Below, one piece after another: positions 1 to 9,382 of a stretch of 64,000 bases of DNA. The translations under genes were made by a program, and so were the position numbers. Under the pieces are notes generated by a model that did no database searches, was not told the DNA's origin, and saw only the letters and a list, made by a program, of their open reading frames with translations. Origin of the DNA: Methanosarcina barkeri 3 (lineage in GTDB: Archaea > Halobacteriota > Methanosarcinia > Methanosarcinales > Methanosarcinaceae); assembly GCF_000970305.1 (NCBI RefSeq), contig NZ_CP009517.1, positions 4,154,001 to 4,218,000 on the forward strand, given 5' to 3'. How positions within the stretch are numbered: the first letter of the stretch is position 1; every line of letters begins with the position of its first letter.

Positions 1-115
1 TATTAAGCCCGGTATGCCGCCCTGAAGGACAACTCCCTGTGCATGTGCCACACTGCATGCAGGAAAGTAAGTCAAGACCTGCATCCTTTAACACTTTTGA
101 TAATTCTTCACTCAT
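1..115 (-). CDS. hdrC: Heterodisulfide reductase subunit C, N-terminal part (cut by window edge)
   Basis: Only the first 38 codons lie in the window. The start is ATG at 113-115 read leftwards. The peptide begins MSEELSKVLKDAGLDLLSC and continues with a ferredoxin-type cluster motif CMQCGTCTGSCP followed by SGRHTGLN. This is the characteristic first 4Fe-4S site of HdrC, the iron-sulfur subunit of CoB-CoM heterodisulfide reductase, which passes electrons to the HdrB active site in the last step of methanogenesis. The soluble HdrABC type is meant, not membrane HdrDE. The rest of the gene and any hdrB partner lie outside the window, so the paralogue cannot be named. Confidence 0.85.
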   Translation of the reverse strand, partial: MSEELSKVLKDAGLDLLSCMQCGTCTGSCPSGRHTGLN

Positions 116-590
116 ACAGGTTCACTGTCTGATTTATTCGGTTCGTCTTTTTTAAAAAAGAAAGATAAGCAAGATAATTAGATAAAGAGAAAATTCCGCA
201 ACTGAAATTGGTTTTTAGAACTTTACAATAAACAGGTTTTTCCTGAAAAATTCATTGTAAGTGCTTTCAGATTCTTCACTGATAAGTTCTTTTCTTACAA
301 ATTTTTCTCATGTTGAATTCATTTTTACAGATTTATCTCATGATGAATTCATTTCTTGCAGATTTTACTCATTTTAATTATTAACCTCATAATATTTAAC
401 ATAAGCTAAATTTGTCCGGTTCAATAAAAGGAGTGAAGAATTTAGTTCAAGATTAACAGTCACAGATTTTAGAATTTCTTTTTATTAACCATCCATTAGT
501 GGTTAGTTTTTGCCAGTCATTCGTAATAATTAGTTCTTGCCGGTCATTCATTAATGAATTTTTATCAATCATCTGTTACTGAGTTTGTTT

Positions 591-652
591 ATATATCTGA
601 AGGCACAGGTTCTTGTTTCATATATTCCTAAAACCTGTGCCTTCAGATATAT
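591..652. repeat. Perfect 21-bp inverted repeat (long hairpin)
   Basis: Bases 591-611 are the exact reverse complement of 632-652, separated by a 20-base AT-rich loop. It lies in the 650-base gap between hdrC and npdG, both on the minus strand, about 115 bases beyond the npdG stop. It may end the npdG transcript, or be the remains of a small mobile repeat. The remainder of the gap (116-590) holds imperfect direct repeats (near 300-375 around CTCATGNTGAATTCAT, and near 500-560 around GCCNGTCATTC) and no gene that I can see. Confidence 0.8.
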
Positions 653-766
653 TATTTATACGATTATATAAAATTGAGATTCCGGAAGAATACTTGTCTC
701 TCCAGATTCAATATCTTTCATTTCTGATTTTTTCCTGCATACCTCTCGTGGTTCCAGAAGATATTA

Positions 767-1474
767 TCAAGAAAAGTTTATTCCTAGATCTTTTAGTCCG
801 TTGAGTTTTGCAAGGTTGATCAGTAGTGGCGTAAGCGATTCCATAGTGTTTGCCTGCTTAATAGGACCTCCGTCCAGGGGTCTCAGGCATCCCATATTCT
901 CTGTAAGCTTAATGACAAGCTTCTTTGCTTCTGCATCATCACCGCATACCAGTGCATGATGCACAGCCTTGCATTTGGCAATATCTTTCAATTTTCTTGC
1001 AGGGATATTGTGAAAAGCTGCAACAACTTTTGTAGAAGCCGGGACATTTTTCTGAATTGCAAGAGCGGCTGAACCTTCTTCTGGAGGTTTATATACAAAT
1101 AAGTCTCCTTCCTTTACCATCGGGACTACAGGAGTAATAATAATCTTGTTTTCAATAACTTCACGAATCTCATGCAGCAATGGTATAACATGGTCAAAAC
1201 GAAGAGAAAGAATTATTATTTCGGCTGCCTTCGCAGCTTCAAAATTAGTGTTTCCTGTAATGTTTATTCTTGAAGTATCGAACCCACAATTTTCAAGCTC
1301 TGATAAGTCTTGTTTTGCAGCTTCATCGGCAGCTTCCTTGGATCTGGACCCTATAATGATCTCGTTCTTTACACCTTCAGCCATAAGATTTTGAAGGGCC
1401 AGCCTGAGCACCATACCTTCTCCTATATTGCCAGTTCCTCCTAAGACAGCTATTTTTAACATTTTAGAACTCAA
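767..1474 (-). CDS. npdG: NADPH-dependent F420 reductase (F420H2:NADP oxidoreductase)
   Basis: Transfers hydride between reduced coenzyme F420 and NADP+, supplying NADPH for biosynthesis in methanogens; cytoplasmic. The 235-residue protein has the family's N-terminal dinucleotide motif GGTGNIGEG (about residues 12-20), then GSRSKEAADEAA, where the Arg/Ser after the second strand suits the NADP 2'-phosphate. The end LDGGPIKQANTMESLTPLLINLA is the typical Fno C-terminal helix. The first codon is TTG at 1474: GGAGG stands 10 bases before it, whereas the ATG four codons later is 22 bases away. Upstream DNA holds a 21-bp tandem repeat. Length and motifs are normal for the family. Confidence 0.9.
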   Translation of the reverse strand: MSSKMLKIAVLGGTGNIGEGMVLRLALQNLMAEGVKNEIIIGSRSKEAADEAAKQDLSELENCGFDTSRINITGNTNFEAAKAAEIIILSLRFDHVIPLLHEIREVIENKIIITPVVPMVKEGDLFVYKPPEEGSAALAIQKNVPASTKVVAAFHNIPARKLKDIAKCKAVHHALVCGDDAEAKKLVIKLTENMGCLRPLDGGPIKQANTMESLTPLLINLAKLNGLKDLGINFS

Positions 1475-1570
1475 TTTGAAAAAACCTCCAGTTTGCTATA
1501 GATTTCATAAAGTATGTTAGAAAGTAGTATACTTTATATCTTTGTTAACTAAATTGCGATCGTTAATGAG

Positions 1571-1642
1571 ATTAGAATAATCGCTAATTTAATTAGAATA
1601 ATCACTAATTAAATTAGAATAATCACTAATTAAATTAGAACG
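1571..1642. repeat. 21-bp tandem repeat, three units plus a partial
   Basis: Units at 1571-1591, 1592-1612 and 1613-1633, with a partial fourth at 1634-1642. The core is ATTAGAATAATC(A/G)CTAATT. Each unit is itself partly palindromic (ATTAG...CTAAT). It lies about 100 bases upstream of the npdG start, in the 350-base gap to the DUF2284 gene, so it could be a promoter-distal protein binding array or simple repeat expansion. Confidence 0.8.
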
Positions 1643-1824
1643 TTGTGTATGGCAACTCAAACTTTTAAATTATTTTTATTAATCAGGATGTTTCTCCTGG
1701 ACTATGAAGCTAAACTCTTTTATTAATTTCGCTTTTTTCATTTAGTATTTCTTTTAATTTTTCGATATTTTAGATGGAAATTTAAAAGGTTTTGAAATAT
1801 GCGTAATTCATTTTGCTTGAATTT

Positions 1825-2364
1825 TTACTCAAGCAGCAAAATTCCTACACACACTGTTTTCTCAGGTTTGCAAAACTCAAGTATAAGTCCTGCCTTTTCC
1901 ATTGCCTTCTGAAGGTTTACTCCTACAGCCTCAGGTGCAAAGCGCCTCAATTCAGGCTTTATGCATTCTTTAAGGTTACAGACATCGCACTCGTTGCATG
2001 AGCCGGGTCTAAGGAGATGAGCAAAAGTAAAACCTTCCCTGAAAGCTTCATGTTCGAGCTCTAACATTTTATGGAAAGAATCTTTACGAATTTCTCCCCA
2101 GGCTTCAAGGATGTCCGATACCAGTGAAGTATCACACTCATCGACAAGTAGAAGTGCACTATTGTATTCTCCTATGATTTTTCTAAACTCCTCCACCGAT
2201 ATAACATTAGGTGGACAGCTCAATCTCTTTCCGTAACCTCTACAGCCATAAGCACATTTCAGAGCAATCCTGTTCTCAATCGGAATGTCATCTGCATCCA
2301 CAAAGTAAGCCTTGAGCCCGACCTCTGATGCTTTTTTAAAAAGATCTTCAAATTTTCCTAACAT
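1825..2364 (-). CDS. DUF2284 cysteine-rich, predicted metal-binding protein
   Basis: A 179-residue soluble protein of the DUF2284 family, function unknown. Cysteines cluster in two places: CAYGCRGYGKRLSCPP (about residues 38-53) and GSCNECDVCNLKECIKPE (about 122-139), consistent with iron-sulfur or other metal binding. The family is frequent in methanogens and anaerobes. The ATG start is preceded by GGGGTTATC, a good ribosome binding site. Diverges from the M24 peptidase gene across a 370-base AT-rich gap. No partner gene points to a role. Confidence 0.75.
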   Translation of the reverse strand: MLGKFEDLFKKASEVGLKAYFVDADDIPIENRIALKCAYGCRGYGKRLSCPPNVISVEEFRKIIGEYNSALLLVDECDTSLVSDILEAWGEIRKDSFHKMLELEHEAFREGFTFAHLLRPGSCNECDVCNLKECIKPELRRFAPEAVGVNLQKAMEKAGLILEFCKPEKTVCVGILLLE

Positions 2365-2734
2365 GATAACCCCTTTTCAAAAAACTCTTTTTGTTTTTAC
2401 ATTTCATTTCTTTTTACTTTTTATTTCTTTTTAATTTGTTTTCATTCTAGTTATTCTTTTTATTTTGAGAAACGAACTAAGATCTTACTAGCCCTGAAAT
2501 TAACTGGCCCTAAGGTTAACTGGTCTTAAAGTTACTTTTTACCTTTGAAGAAATCACTGCAAAAGGTATATTTTTAAAAATCACTGAAAAATTATAGTGT
2601 TATGAAAAACAAAAATTATTACATATATTTACTATCTATATTTGCTCATAAATTCTTGTCTAAGAAATTCTTGCCTATTTACTATGTAAGTGATATCTCT
2701 TAATTGATAACAGATAATTAGTAAAGGAATTTAC

Positions 2735-3928
2735 ATGATTAAAAAAGTACCTTTAACCGAACTAAAAAACCGGATGAGAAATTTTAGAAAACGGATGGAT
2801 ATCTCAAATCCTCAATGGGAAATAGCTGTTATTTTCAGTAAAATAAACCTCTATTATTTTACAGGTACGATGCAGGATGGAATGTTAATTATCCCTAAGA
2901 ACGGAGAAGCAACTTTCTGGGTACGCCGCAGCTACGAAAGAGCCCTGGACGAATCTTTATTTCCTAATATCGAGCCTATGAACAGTTTTCGTGATGCTGC
3001 AAAGAGCATAAGTGAGCTTCCGAGCACGGTATACCTTGAAACCGAAGTTATTCCTCTAGCTTTGTACCAGAGGTTCCAAAAGTATTTCCCTTTTAAGAAT
3101 GTCAAATCTGCGGACTCTCAAATTTGCGCTGTCAGAGCAGTAAAAAGTGAATACGAACTCTCGCTAACAAGAGAAGCTGGCAGGATTCATCAGCATGTAC
3201 TTGAAGATCTTGTACCTGAAATGCTGCACGAAGGAATGAGTGAAGTAGACCTGTCAACCGAACTATATTCAGTTATGGTTGAAGAAGGACATCATGGATT
3301 GTGCCGTTTTGGAATGTTTGATACCGAGATGGTCCTGGGAAATGTCTGCTTCGGTGAAAGCTCGATTTATCCTTCTTACTTTAACGGGCCTGGCGGAATT
3401 TACGGGATGAGCCCTGCAGTTCCCCTTATCGGAAGCCGTGACAGAAAACTGAAAAAAGGAGATCTTGTATTCATTGATATCGGATGCGGGGTTGAAGGCT
3501 ATAACACGGATAAAACTACCACATACATGTTTGGCTCTTCGCTTCCACAATACGCCATAGATGCCCATAATAAATGTGTGGAAATACAGAATGAAGCTGC
3601 TTCAATGTTAAAACCAGGTGCTATACCCTCGGAAATCTACACAACCATAATAAATAATCTAGATTCGGAATTCCTGCAGAACTTCATGGGTTTTGGCAAC
3701 CGTAAAGTTAAATTCATAGGCCATGCGGTTGGATTACTAATCGACGAAACCCCTGTGATTGCTGAAGGATTTGATGAGCCACTCCAGGAAGGAATGGTGT
3801 TTGCTCTCGAACCTAAAAAAGGAATTGAAAATATAGGAATGGTAGGAATTGAAAATACTTTCATAGTAACTGCTAAAGGTGGAGAGTGTATTACAGGAAA
3901 TAATCCGGGATTGATTCAAATATTTTAA
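2735..3928 (+). CDS. M24 family metallopeptidase (Xaa-Pro aminopeptidase-like)
   Basis: Cytoplasmic pita-bread-fold peptidase or related hydrolase, 397 residues. The N-terminal creatinase-like domain covers about residues 1-145 and the catalytic domain about 150-397. All five dinuclear metal ligands are visible: D248 (FIDIGCG), D259 (GYNTDK), H330 (IGHAVG), E359 (LEPKKG) and E373 (GIENTF), so it should be active. Cleavage of Xaa-Pro bonds is the usual family activity but substrate cannot be read from sequence. The ATG has AGGAATTTAC before it. A broken copy of the last about 50 codons occurs at 8019-8171. Confidence 0.85.
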   Translation: MIKKVPLTELKNRMRNFRKRMDISNPQWEIAVIFSKINLYYFTGTMQDGMLIIPKNGEATFWVRRSYERALDESLFPNIEPMNSFRDAAKSISELPSTVYLETEVIPLALYQRFQKYFPFKNVKSADSQICAVRAVKSEYELSLTREAGRIHQHVLEDLVPEMLHEGMSEVDLSTELYSVMVEEGHHGLCRFGMFDTEMVLGNVCFGESSIYPSYFNGPGGIYGMSPAVPLIGSRDRKLKKGDLVFIDIGCGVEGYNTDKTTTYMFGSSLPQYAIDAHNKCVEIQNEAASMLKPGAIPSEIYTTIINNLDSEFLQNFMGFGNRKVKFIGHAVGLLIDETPVIAEGFDEPLQEGMVFALEPKKGIENIGMVGIENTFIVTAKGGECITGNNPGLIQIF

Positions 3929-4089
3929 TTGCGAATCAAGAATCCAGGGAATCAAGCATCTAGAAGGTTCTTTACTAACAGGTGATGATATTTTCAAACG
4001 CCTGAAGACGGCATTTTTCCTTTCCGATAAATACTTTCCTTAACCTAGAAACATTTTTCAATCCATAAGTTAGAAAGTGCCACCCACCA

Positions 4090-4185
4090 GCTTGCCTGGC
4101 GGCGCTTGCGGAAGCTTATCCCGAAGAGGCAATAGTCCAACAGTTCGTTGGACAATTACCTAGGGAACTGGCTAAACAAGGCTGA
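4090..4185 (+). pseudogene. Possible 3' end of a decayed gene
   Basis: In the gap between the M24 gene and the FilR1-type regulator there is a GC-richer patch whose reading frame gives ALAEAYPEEAIVQQ, then FVGQLPRELAKQG and a TGA stop. It has no start and no upstream frame. The composition looks protein-like, and a C-terminal transposase piece is one possibility, but I do not recognise the family. Inside it GTCCAAC-AGTTC-GTTGGAC is a perfect 7-bp hairpin. Confidence 0.3.
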
Positions 4186-4245
4186 TATGTCCATTTTTCT
4201 TGATTTGATCGATAACTGTAAAATAAAATTTCATTATTGTGAACT

Positions 4246-5055
4246 CTACCTACCCTTTACAATATCAAAAAACCTCTCCCCCCATTCAATGGCCTTCGAG
4301 TCGGAACTGAATAATCCTGTACTGATATCGTATTCAACGTTTCCTTTTTTGTACAGGCTCAGTGAAAGGCGTTTATTCGTAACAATGAGCCCCACTTTGA
4401 TATCTTGACCCATGACCATTAATTTGAAATTTTCATAATCTTTCAGTGCTTCTATTTTTTCCAAGTAAGGTGATTGCTTCAACTCTTCTGCAACATGAAG
4501 AGAAACTATAAGCTCAACAGGGATTCCTTCTTTCACTCTTTCAGAGATTGAATCAGCATATCCTCCGGTTACTACGGACGATATACCATATATATGATCT
4601 GCTTCTTTAATTATTTTTAACTGATTGTTGTAGACATTAAGGACTTTCATACCTTTATCCTTAAGGATTTCAGACTCGTAAAGACATCCGATTTCTTTTA
4701 ACAGAGGATCGGGAATTCCTTCAAGGTAATGTCTCAACCAGAAATGCTTAAATTTATTAATTGTCCAAAATGTTATAAAAGAGTCAGCTACTCCTAAAGC
4801 TACAATTTTTCCTGCTGGCGTCAGGAAATACTCACGTCCTTTCATCTCTATTAGATGATCTGCTTCGAGTTTCCTGAGCTTTGGAATTATAACCTTAGAA
4901 GTGCTTCCGGTAATTTCACGCAGCTGAGAAAGCTTTCTGCTGCCTTCATTTAATGACAGAAGTATCTCTGTTAGAAGTCTTGACCTGTATATTGCCTGAA
5001 TACCATCTCCCATTTCTCTATAAATTCCGAAGCCGTTCATTTCCTGCCGCCACAT
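4246..5055 (-). CDS. Winged-helix transcriptional regulator with FilR1-type (DUF1724) domain
   Basis: A 269-residue cytoplasmic DNA-binding protein. Residues about 25-95 form an ArsR-like winged helix (LTEILLSLNEGSRKLSQLRE, then TSKVIIPKLRKLEADHLIEM and the wing YFLTPAGK). Residues about 130-265 match the FilR1/DUF1724 sensor-like domain common in Methanosarcina, with YGISSVVTGGYADS, then EGIPVELIVS and LIVTNKRLSLSLY. The first ATG has a distant GAGG; the ATG six codons later (5040) is a possible alternative start. The ligand and targets are unknown, and the nearest divergent gene is the frameshifted C39-like peptidase at 5477. Confidence 0.75.
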   Translation of the reverse strand: MWRQEMNGFGIYREMGDGIQAIYRSRLLTEILLSLNEGSRKLSQLREITGSTSKVIIPKLRKLEADHLIEMKGREYFLTPAGKIVALGVADSFITFWTINKFKHFWLRHYLEGIPDPLLKEIGCLYESEILKDKGMKVLNVYNNQLKIIKEADHIYGISSVVTGGYADSISERVKEGIPVELIVSLHVAEELKQSPYLEKIEALKDYENFKLMVMGQDIKVGLIVTNKRLSLSLYKKGNVEYDISTGLFSSDSKAIEWGERFFDIVKGR

Positions 5056-5344
5056 CTACAGATTTTTTTTCCTCATTTTCTTATTAAATTGTTTTGTCGT
5101 AATATATTCTTTTCTTTTGTTGGGGCACGTATATCAGTATCGTTTTGCTAATTTTGTTGTTTAGTAAAGAGAAGAATGTTCAGATTATTTGCTAAAAGTA
5201 AGGTCGAATTTCATACGTCAGTTAGAGTTCTGAAACTTCACTATTTTGATGAAAAAGAGAATCAGTTTAATGAATGTTAATCAGACTGATGAATCATTGA
5301 TCATCGTAATAAATATATAGAAGAGGGTTAAAAGAAATTTTCGA

Positions 5345-5455
5345 ATGTGAAGTTCAAACAAACCTTCCAGAGCAGATTTGAACTTCACATACCCTGAGGC
5401 AAGAAAATGATAGCTTTAAGAGTACTTAAGGCTTGCCTTATCCTGCCTCCTGGGT
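5345..5455 (+). promoter_or_regulatory. Structured 5' leader, copy 1 (loop inverted)
   Basis: Lies just before the peptidase gene at 5477, downstream of a TATA-like AATAAATATATAG near 5308. Hairpin A: ATGTGAAGTTCAAA (5345-5358) pairs perfectly with 5377-5390. Hairpin B: ACCC-GAGGCA (5391-5401) pairs with TGCCTC-GGGT (5444-5455), enclosing AGCTTTAAG (5412-5420) paired with CTTAAGGCT (5425-5433) around the tetraloop AGTA. The same nested B structure recurs at 10858 and 15015. The loop of hairpin A reads as the reverse complement of the corresponding loops in the other copies. Confidence 0.65.
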
Positions 5456-5476
5456 AAAAATACACGAGGTAAAGGC

Positions 5477-6687
5477 ATGAGAACAAGAAATGACTCAGGA
5501 ATAGGTATGCTAATTTTAGCAATACTGCTGGTTGGTATGGTGTTAATACCAACTGTTAACGCACAGGAAGAAAACAACTATAGTGTAACTGCAGAGGAAG
5601 CTTTTAAGCATGCAAATACGCGCATGATAAGGTTTATAGCAACCGATACACAAAAGTTTGAAAGCTGGGAAGGGGCATCTATTGATCCCAAACCACTTGA
5701 GCTTTATGATATAAATGGTCAAAAATTATATTATCAATTTTCAGTACATAATAATAAAACAATAGGTAAAATAGACGTCGGTGCCAATAAAACACTGGGG
5801 CAGCCAATCCAGGTCATCGAATTTAACCCGATACCCTTTAACATTACTGAAGTTATGGAAAAGTCAATAGAAACTGCTAAAAAAGATTATTCAACTGGAG
5901 AAATCGAATCAACTAAGATGGTTGTATATAGCTATCCCAAAATAGGGGCAATGACTGTAGTAAAGGACAAGACTACAGAGAAGAATATAGAATATTTATA
6001 GATGCGTACACTCTTGATTTGGTACCAGATGAACCCACAACAGAAACAAAACCTGGAGTTTGCTCAATCTACGAACAGAAGTCGAAGAATGAAATAGACG
6101 AAAATTTAAAAGAGTGGAAAAAAAGTGATGAACTTACCAAATTTATAGAAAGCGCAGCAATTAAAAAGGGAGTTAATATTAATACTTCGGTCACTGAGGG
6201 AGATATCAAGAAACTTAGTGACGACTTAACAACAGTGGCAACAAGCACAAGTAAGTATCTTGATACTACTTTGTATGGGCAAGAAAATGATCATTACTGT
6301 GCTCCAGCATGCGGTCAAATGATTGCTAAATACTATGGAGTAACTCACACCCAAAATTTCATATATCAAAAGATGGGCCCAGGTTATGATATTGGCGGAA
6401 ACGTTTATAATAAAAATCAGTTAAATTACTATAAACCAACTGCGGGATTAAATAAACCTAATTCAGTCTATGTTACAACCTTTACGTTTAGTAATGCGGT
6501 TTCTGAAATTAATAATAATAGACCATTTGTAAGTATAAAAGACAGCCACTCTAGAGTTTGTAGTGGATACTTAAGTTCTTATCCAGATTATTATTTAGCA
6601 ATTGACGATCCATTGCCTGAAGATTATGGCTATTCTTTCATGGAAGGTTTTGGTTCAGAAGATTACCGTGTATATGTGAGGAGTTAA
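5477..6687 (+). pseudogene. Secreted C39-like cysteine peptidase, broken by a one-base frameshift
   Basis: Two frames that together make one protein of about 403 residues. The first part (5477-6001) starts MRTRNDSGIG with a signal peptide ending VNAQ and a prodomain-like region. Frame 2 ends at 5999-6001, but the next frame already reads EEYRIFIDAYTLDLVPDE from about 5980, so about one base (probably a G near 5976-5980) is missing. The second part carries a C39-like core: HYCAPACGQMIAKYYG (nucleophile Cys), SHSRVCSGY (His) and AIDDPLPED (Asp). The domain order matches the intact gene at 10940. It shares the leader type and signal-peptide style of that gene. It could be a sequencing error, or a real inactivation. 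Confidence 0.75.
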
Positions 6688-6702
6688 AACTCCTCATTTT
6701 TT
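6677..6702 (+). terminator. Hairpin overlapping the stop codon, followed by six T
   Basis: TGAGGAGTT (6677-6685) pairs with AACTCCTCA (6688-6696) and is followed by TTTTTT. It contains the TAA stop of the C39-like gene and sits 14 bases before the UPF0228 start, so it may attenuate or process the message between the two cistrons. Confidence 0.65.
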
Positions 6703-6715
6703 AAAAGGTGGTAAT

Positions 6716-7732
6716 TTGAGTAAAATCAGCAAAAGAATTACTGTTTTTAGCGGTGTTCTAGCTCTTATAATACTCTGGGGGTTGTTTACAAGTGCAGCAG
6801 TTGACACAAAGGCACCAGCTAATACGAAAATGCCAGTTCAAGAAAAACAAGTAGCTGGCTTTTTTATCGAATTTGAAGAGGGGACTACTGAGCCGGAAGT
6901 TAAAGCCATTCTTGAAAAATACAACATGACTATAAACATCATAGATTACAATTTTGATATTACGCCAAGTAGGTACTACATGATATTAGATAGAGATAAA
7001 ACAATAGAGATAGAGGAATTGGTAGATGATATAAACTTGACTGGCCCTGTAAGAAAAGGAAGTAATTATATATTAACGGTAACGGAACAAGCTATTCAGG
7101 ATAAAAATTTTCTCGCAATACTGGAAAAAAATAATCTTCCAATGAAAAAATCCGTCTATTGTTATATTGGTTTAGAAGATGAATCTAAGAGTGGTAGCAT
7201 TCCAGAGAAAGATGCATTCCAAATTGCAAATGAGCTTGAAAGGAATGAAAAGGTGCTGACCGCATCTCCAGATACGAAAGTATATCATTTATTGATTGAA
7301 TTTGAAGATGGAACCACTGAGCCTGAAGTTAAAGCCATTCTTGAAAAATACAACACAGCTATGAACGCCATAGAATATAATTCTGACCTTCAGCCAGAAA
7401 GGTACTACCTAACGGTAGACGCAGATAAAAGAATGGATGTAAGAGATCAATTGAGAAAAGATGAAAATTGGACTGATCCTATATATTTTAACCATGATAT
7501 CAAAAAAGGAAATAGTTATATAATTACGGTAACTGAACAAGCTATTCAGGATGAAAATTTCCTTGAAATACTGAAAAAAAATAATCTTCAAGTGAAAAAC
7601 TCTGTCCTCTGTTGTATTACTCTTGGAGATGGATCTAAGAAGTGGATTTGGGAGAGCGATGAAAGAAGAATAGAAAACGAGCTTAAAAAGAATGAGAAGG
7701 TATTGACTGTAATATCTTCCGGCAGTACCTAA
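6716..7732 (+). CDS. UPF0228 family protein, two tandem repeats, secreted or membrane anchored
   Basis: 338 residues, TTG start with GGTGG 4 bases upstream. Residues about 8-29 form a signal or anchor segment (ITVFSGVLALIILWGLFTSA). Two homologous units follow: about 44-165 (FFIEFEEGTTEPEVKAILEK, then GSNYILTVTEQAIQDKNFLA) and about 188-325 (LIEFEDGTTEPEVKAILEKY, then NSYIITVTEQAIQDENFLEI). This is the pattern of UPF0228, a family I know mainly from Methanosarcina; function unknown. It follows the peptidase gene by 28 bases with a hairpin in between, so the two may be co-expressed extracytoplasmic proteins. Confidence 0.7.
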   Translation: MSKISKRITVFSGVLALIILWGLFTSAAVDTKAPANTKMPVQEKQVAGFFIEFEEGTTEPEVKAILEKYNMTINIIDYNFDITPSRYYMILDRDKTIEIEELVDDINLTGPVRKGSNYILTVTEQAIQDKNFLAILEKNNLPMKKSVYCYIGLEDESKSGSIPEKDAFQIANELERNEKVLTASPDTKVYHLLIEFEDGTTEPEVKAILEKYNTAMNAIEYNSDLQPERYYLTVDADKRMDVRDQLRKDENWTDPIYFNHDIKKGNSYIITVTEQAIQDENFLEILKKNNLQVKNSVLCCITLGDGSKKWIWESDERRIENELKKNEKVLTVISSGST

Positions 7733-8018
7733 TAAGAGCCTATCCAAAAAATGTTGTGAACTAATGCTTTGATTTTGATATATAGAAGACATATTTTTTT
7801 AATATCACTGGAATAAACTTTTAACAAACGAACATGGTTTTAAAATAACACACTCTAAAACATCAACTGATTATCGATATATTACTCTAGATTTGAAAAT
7901 TAAGTTTAATAACGTGAATTTTCAAAGTGAAACTTGTAAACAATGTCATATTCTCTTTTTCCAATAAAATAAATGGAAAATACAGAACATCAAAGTAAAA
8001 AATAAGAAGGATTACAAT

Positions 8019-8171
8019 GAACCTCTCCAGGAAGGAATGGTATTTGCTCTTGAACCTAAAAAAGGAATTGAAAATATAGGAATGGTAGAAATTGAAAATA
8101 CTTTCATAGTAACTGCTAAAGGTGGAGAGTGTATTACAGGAGATAATCCGGGACTTATTCCTGTGTTTTGA
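8019..8171 (+). pseudogene. C-terminal fragment of an M24 peptidase gene
   Basis: About 150 bases encoding [45 protein letters not shown] and LIPVF then TGA. It matches the last about 50 codons of the M24 gene (3775-3928) almost base for base, with a few changes (EIENT for GIENT, IPVF for IQIF). There is no start and no catalytic N-terminal part. It is either a partial duplicate or the stump of a second copy removed by a deletion. The gap before it (7733-8018) shows nothing else beyond an IS-end-like GAGCCTATCCAAAAAA at 7735. Confidence 0.8.
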
Positions 8172-8246
8172 ATAATTAAGTCTTGTATAAAGCTAATGTT
8201 TAATCGATTAATAGAAAACTGACATTGAGATAAAGTTGTTCGAAGG

Positions 8247-8975
8247 TTATGTTTTGAGCCATTTCAGCAATTCCAGCTCCACAGCCGGATTCACAAAATA
8301 TTTTGTAAACTTGCCTTCTACTTCAGAGAAAATAACATTGTCTTCCCTTAATTTTTGTATATGCCAGTGAGTAGTGCTTTTGTCTAAGTTCAACTTTTCT
8401 GATATTTCCTGATTTGTAATCTCAGGATTTTCCAGAATATTAAGTAGTATATGTTTTCTTGTACTGCCTTTAAGATGTGCTATTATTATTTTATCGTTTT
8501 TTGTGAAAGCATTGGAATTTTGAAACACTCTTGTAAATTTTCCTTCCTTTGTTAAGGTCAATTCCCCTTCAGCTTTGAGTGTTTTAATTTGATATCTTAT
8601 AGACCCCAGGCTAATTTTCAGGTTTCTTGATATTTCAGATGGTGTACACCCTGGCTTACTCAGAACATAATTAATAATTTTCACTTGAGTAACCTTTTTA
8701 CTTAGGCTCCATATCTGACCAAGAATTATAGGAACTAATTTAAAGAAGGAAACGAAAGCAACCAGGTATCCCAATATATAAGCTATCTTGAATGACAAAG
8801 GAAATTCCCAGAAGGTAAGAGTCCTATCCGCCCCGCTCATGTCAACAGCATCGCCCAATTTTTCAAGTTTTTCATCGGGTGGGCAGGGACCAACGGTATA
8901 TCCTCCGGTGTCTGCACTCGTAGTACCTACTGCGGTACTCAGTACCAAGATAAAAAGTAATTTCATTTTCCACAT
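8247..8975 (-). CDS. Membrane-anchored tandem winged-helix regulator, copy 1
   Basis: 242 residues. Order: signal-like segment (about 4-21), a short outside region of about 40 residues with one Cys (GGYTVGPCPPDEKLEKLG), a membrane segment (about 63-88, IAYILGYLVAFVSFF...), then two cytoplasmic winged-helix units: about 95-150 (IINYVLSKPGCTPSEISRNL, then SLGSIRYQIKTLKAEGELTL) and about 165-235 (ILLNILENPEITNQEISEKL, then KSTTHWHIQKLREDNVIFSE). The second resembles ArsR/MarR-type domains. The layout suggests a one-component regulator that senses outside or membrane state. About 97% identical to the protein at 13544-14269. No clear ribosome binding site; ATG at 8966 is an alternative start. Confidence 0.75.
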   Translation of the reverse strand: MWKMKLLFILVLSTAVGTTSADTGGYTVGPCPPDEKLEKLGDAVDMSGADRTLTFWEFPLSFKIAYILGYLVAFVSFFKLVPIILGQIWSLSKKVTQVKIINYVLSKPGCTPSEISRNLKISLGSIRYQIKTLKAEGELTLTKEGKFTRVFQNSNAFTKNDKIIIAHLKGSTRKHILLNILENPEITNQEISEKLNLDKSTTHWHIQKLREDNVIFSEVEGKFTKYFVNPAVELELLKWLKT

Positions 8976-9382
8976 AGCAGCGCATAATTGAGTAATTACG
9001 TTTGTAAATTCAGATTGTATAATCTTCTGTCCTGGTCACCCATATATTTCATACTTCCAAGTTCCCGGTTCAATTCCATTTGAATTTTGAATATTCAGGT
9101 GAATTCTCCCGTTAACTGCTCATCAGCATTTATCATAGTAAGAACCTAGCACTGAGCCACTAGTATTGTGATTCTCCCCAATTAAGATCTACAGCCAGAG
9201 GAGTAAGACCACCGCTAGCATTTTTTCCATGTAGATTTGTCTCTCCCTGACTGAAGAAACCATAAACTGTCATAATACCTCTATCTGTGTCAACGATACA
9301 ATTTCAGTATCATGTAAAGATGCTATGATATAGTTGCTTGAGATTTTTGCTTTTTCCACATTTTCAGCTGCTGCCGCTGTAG

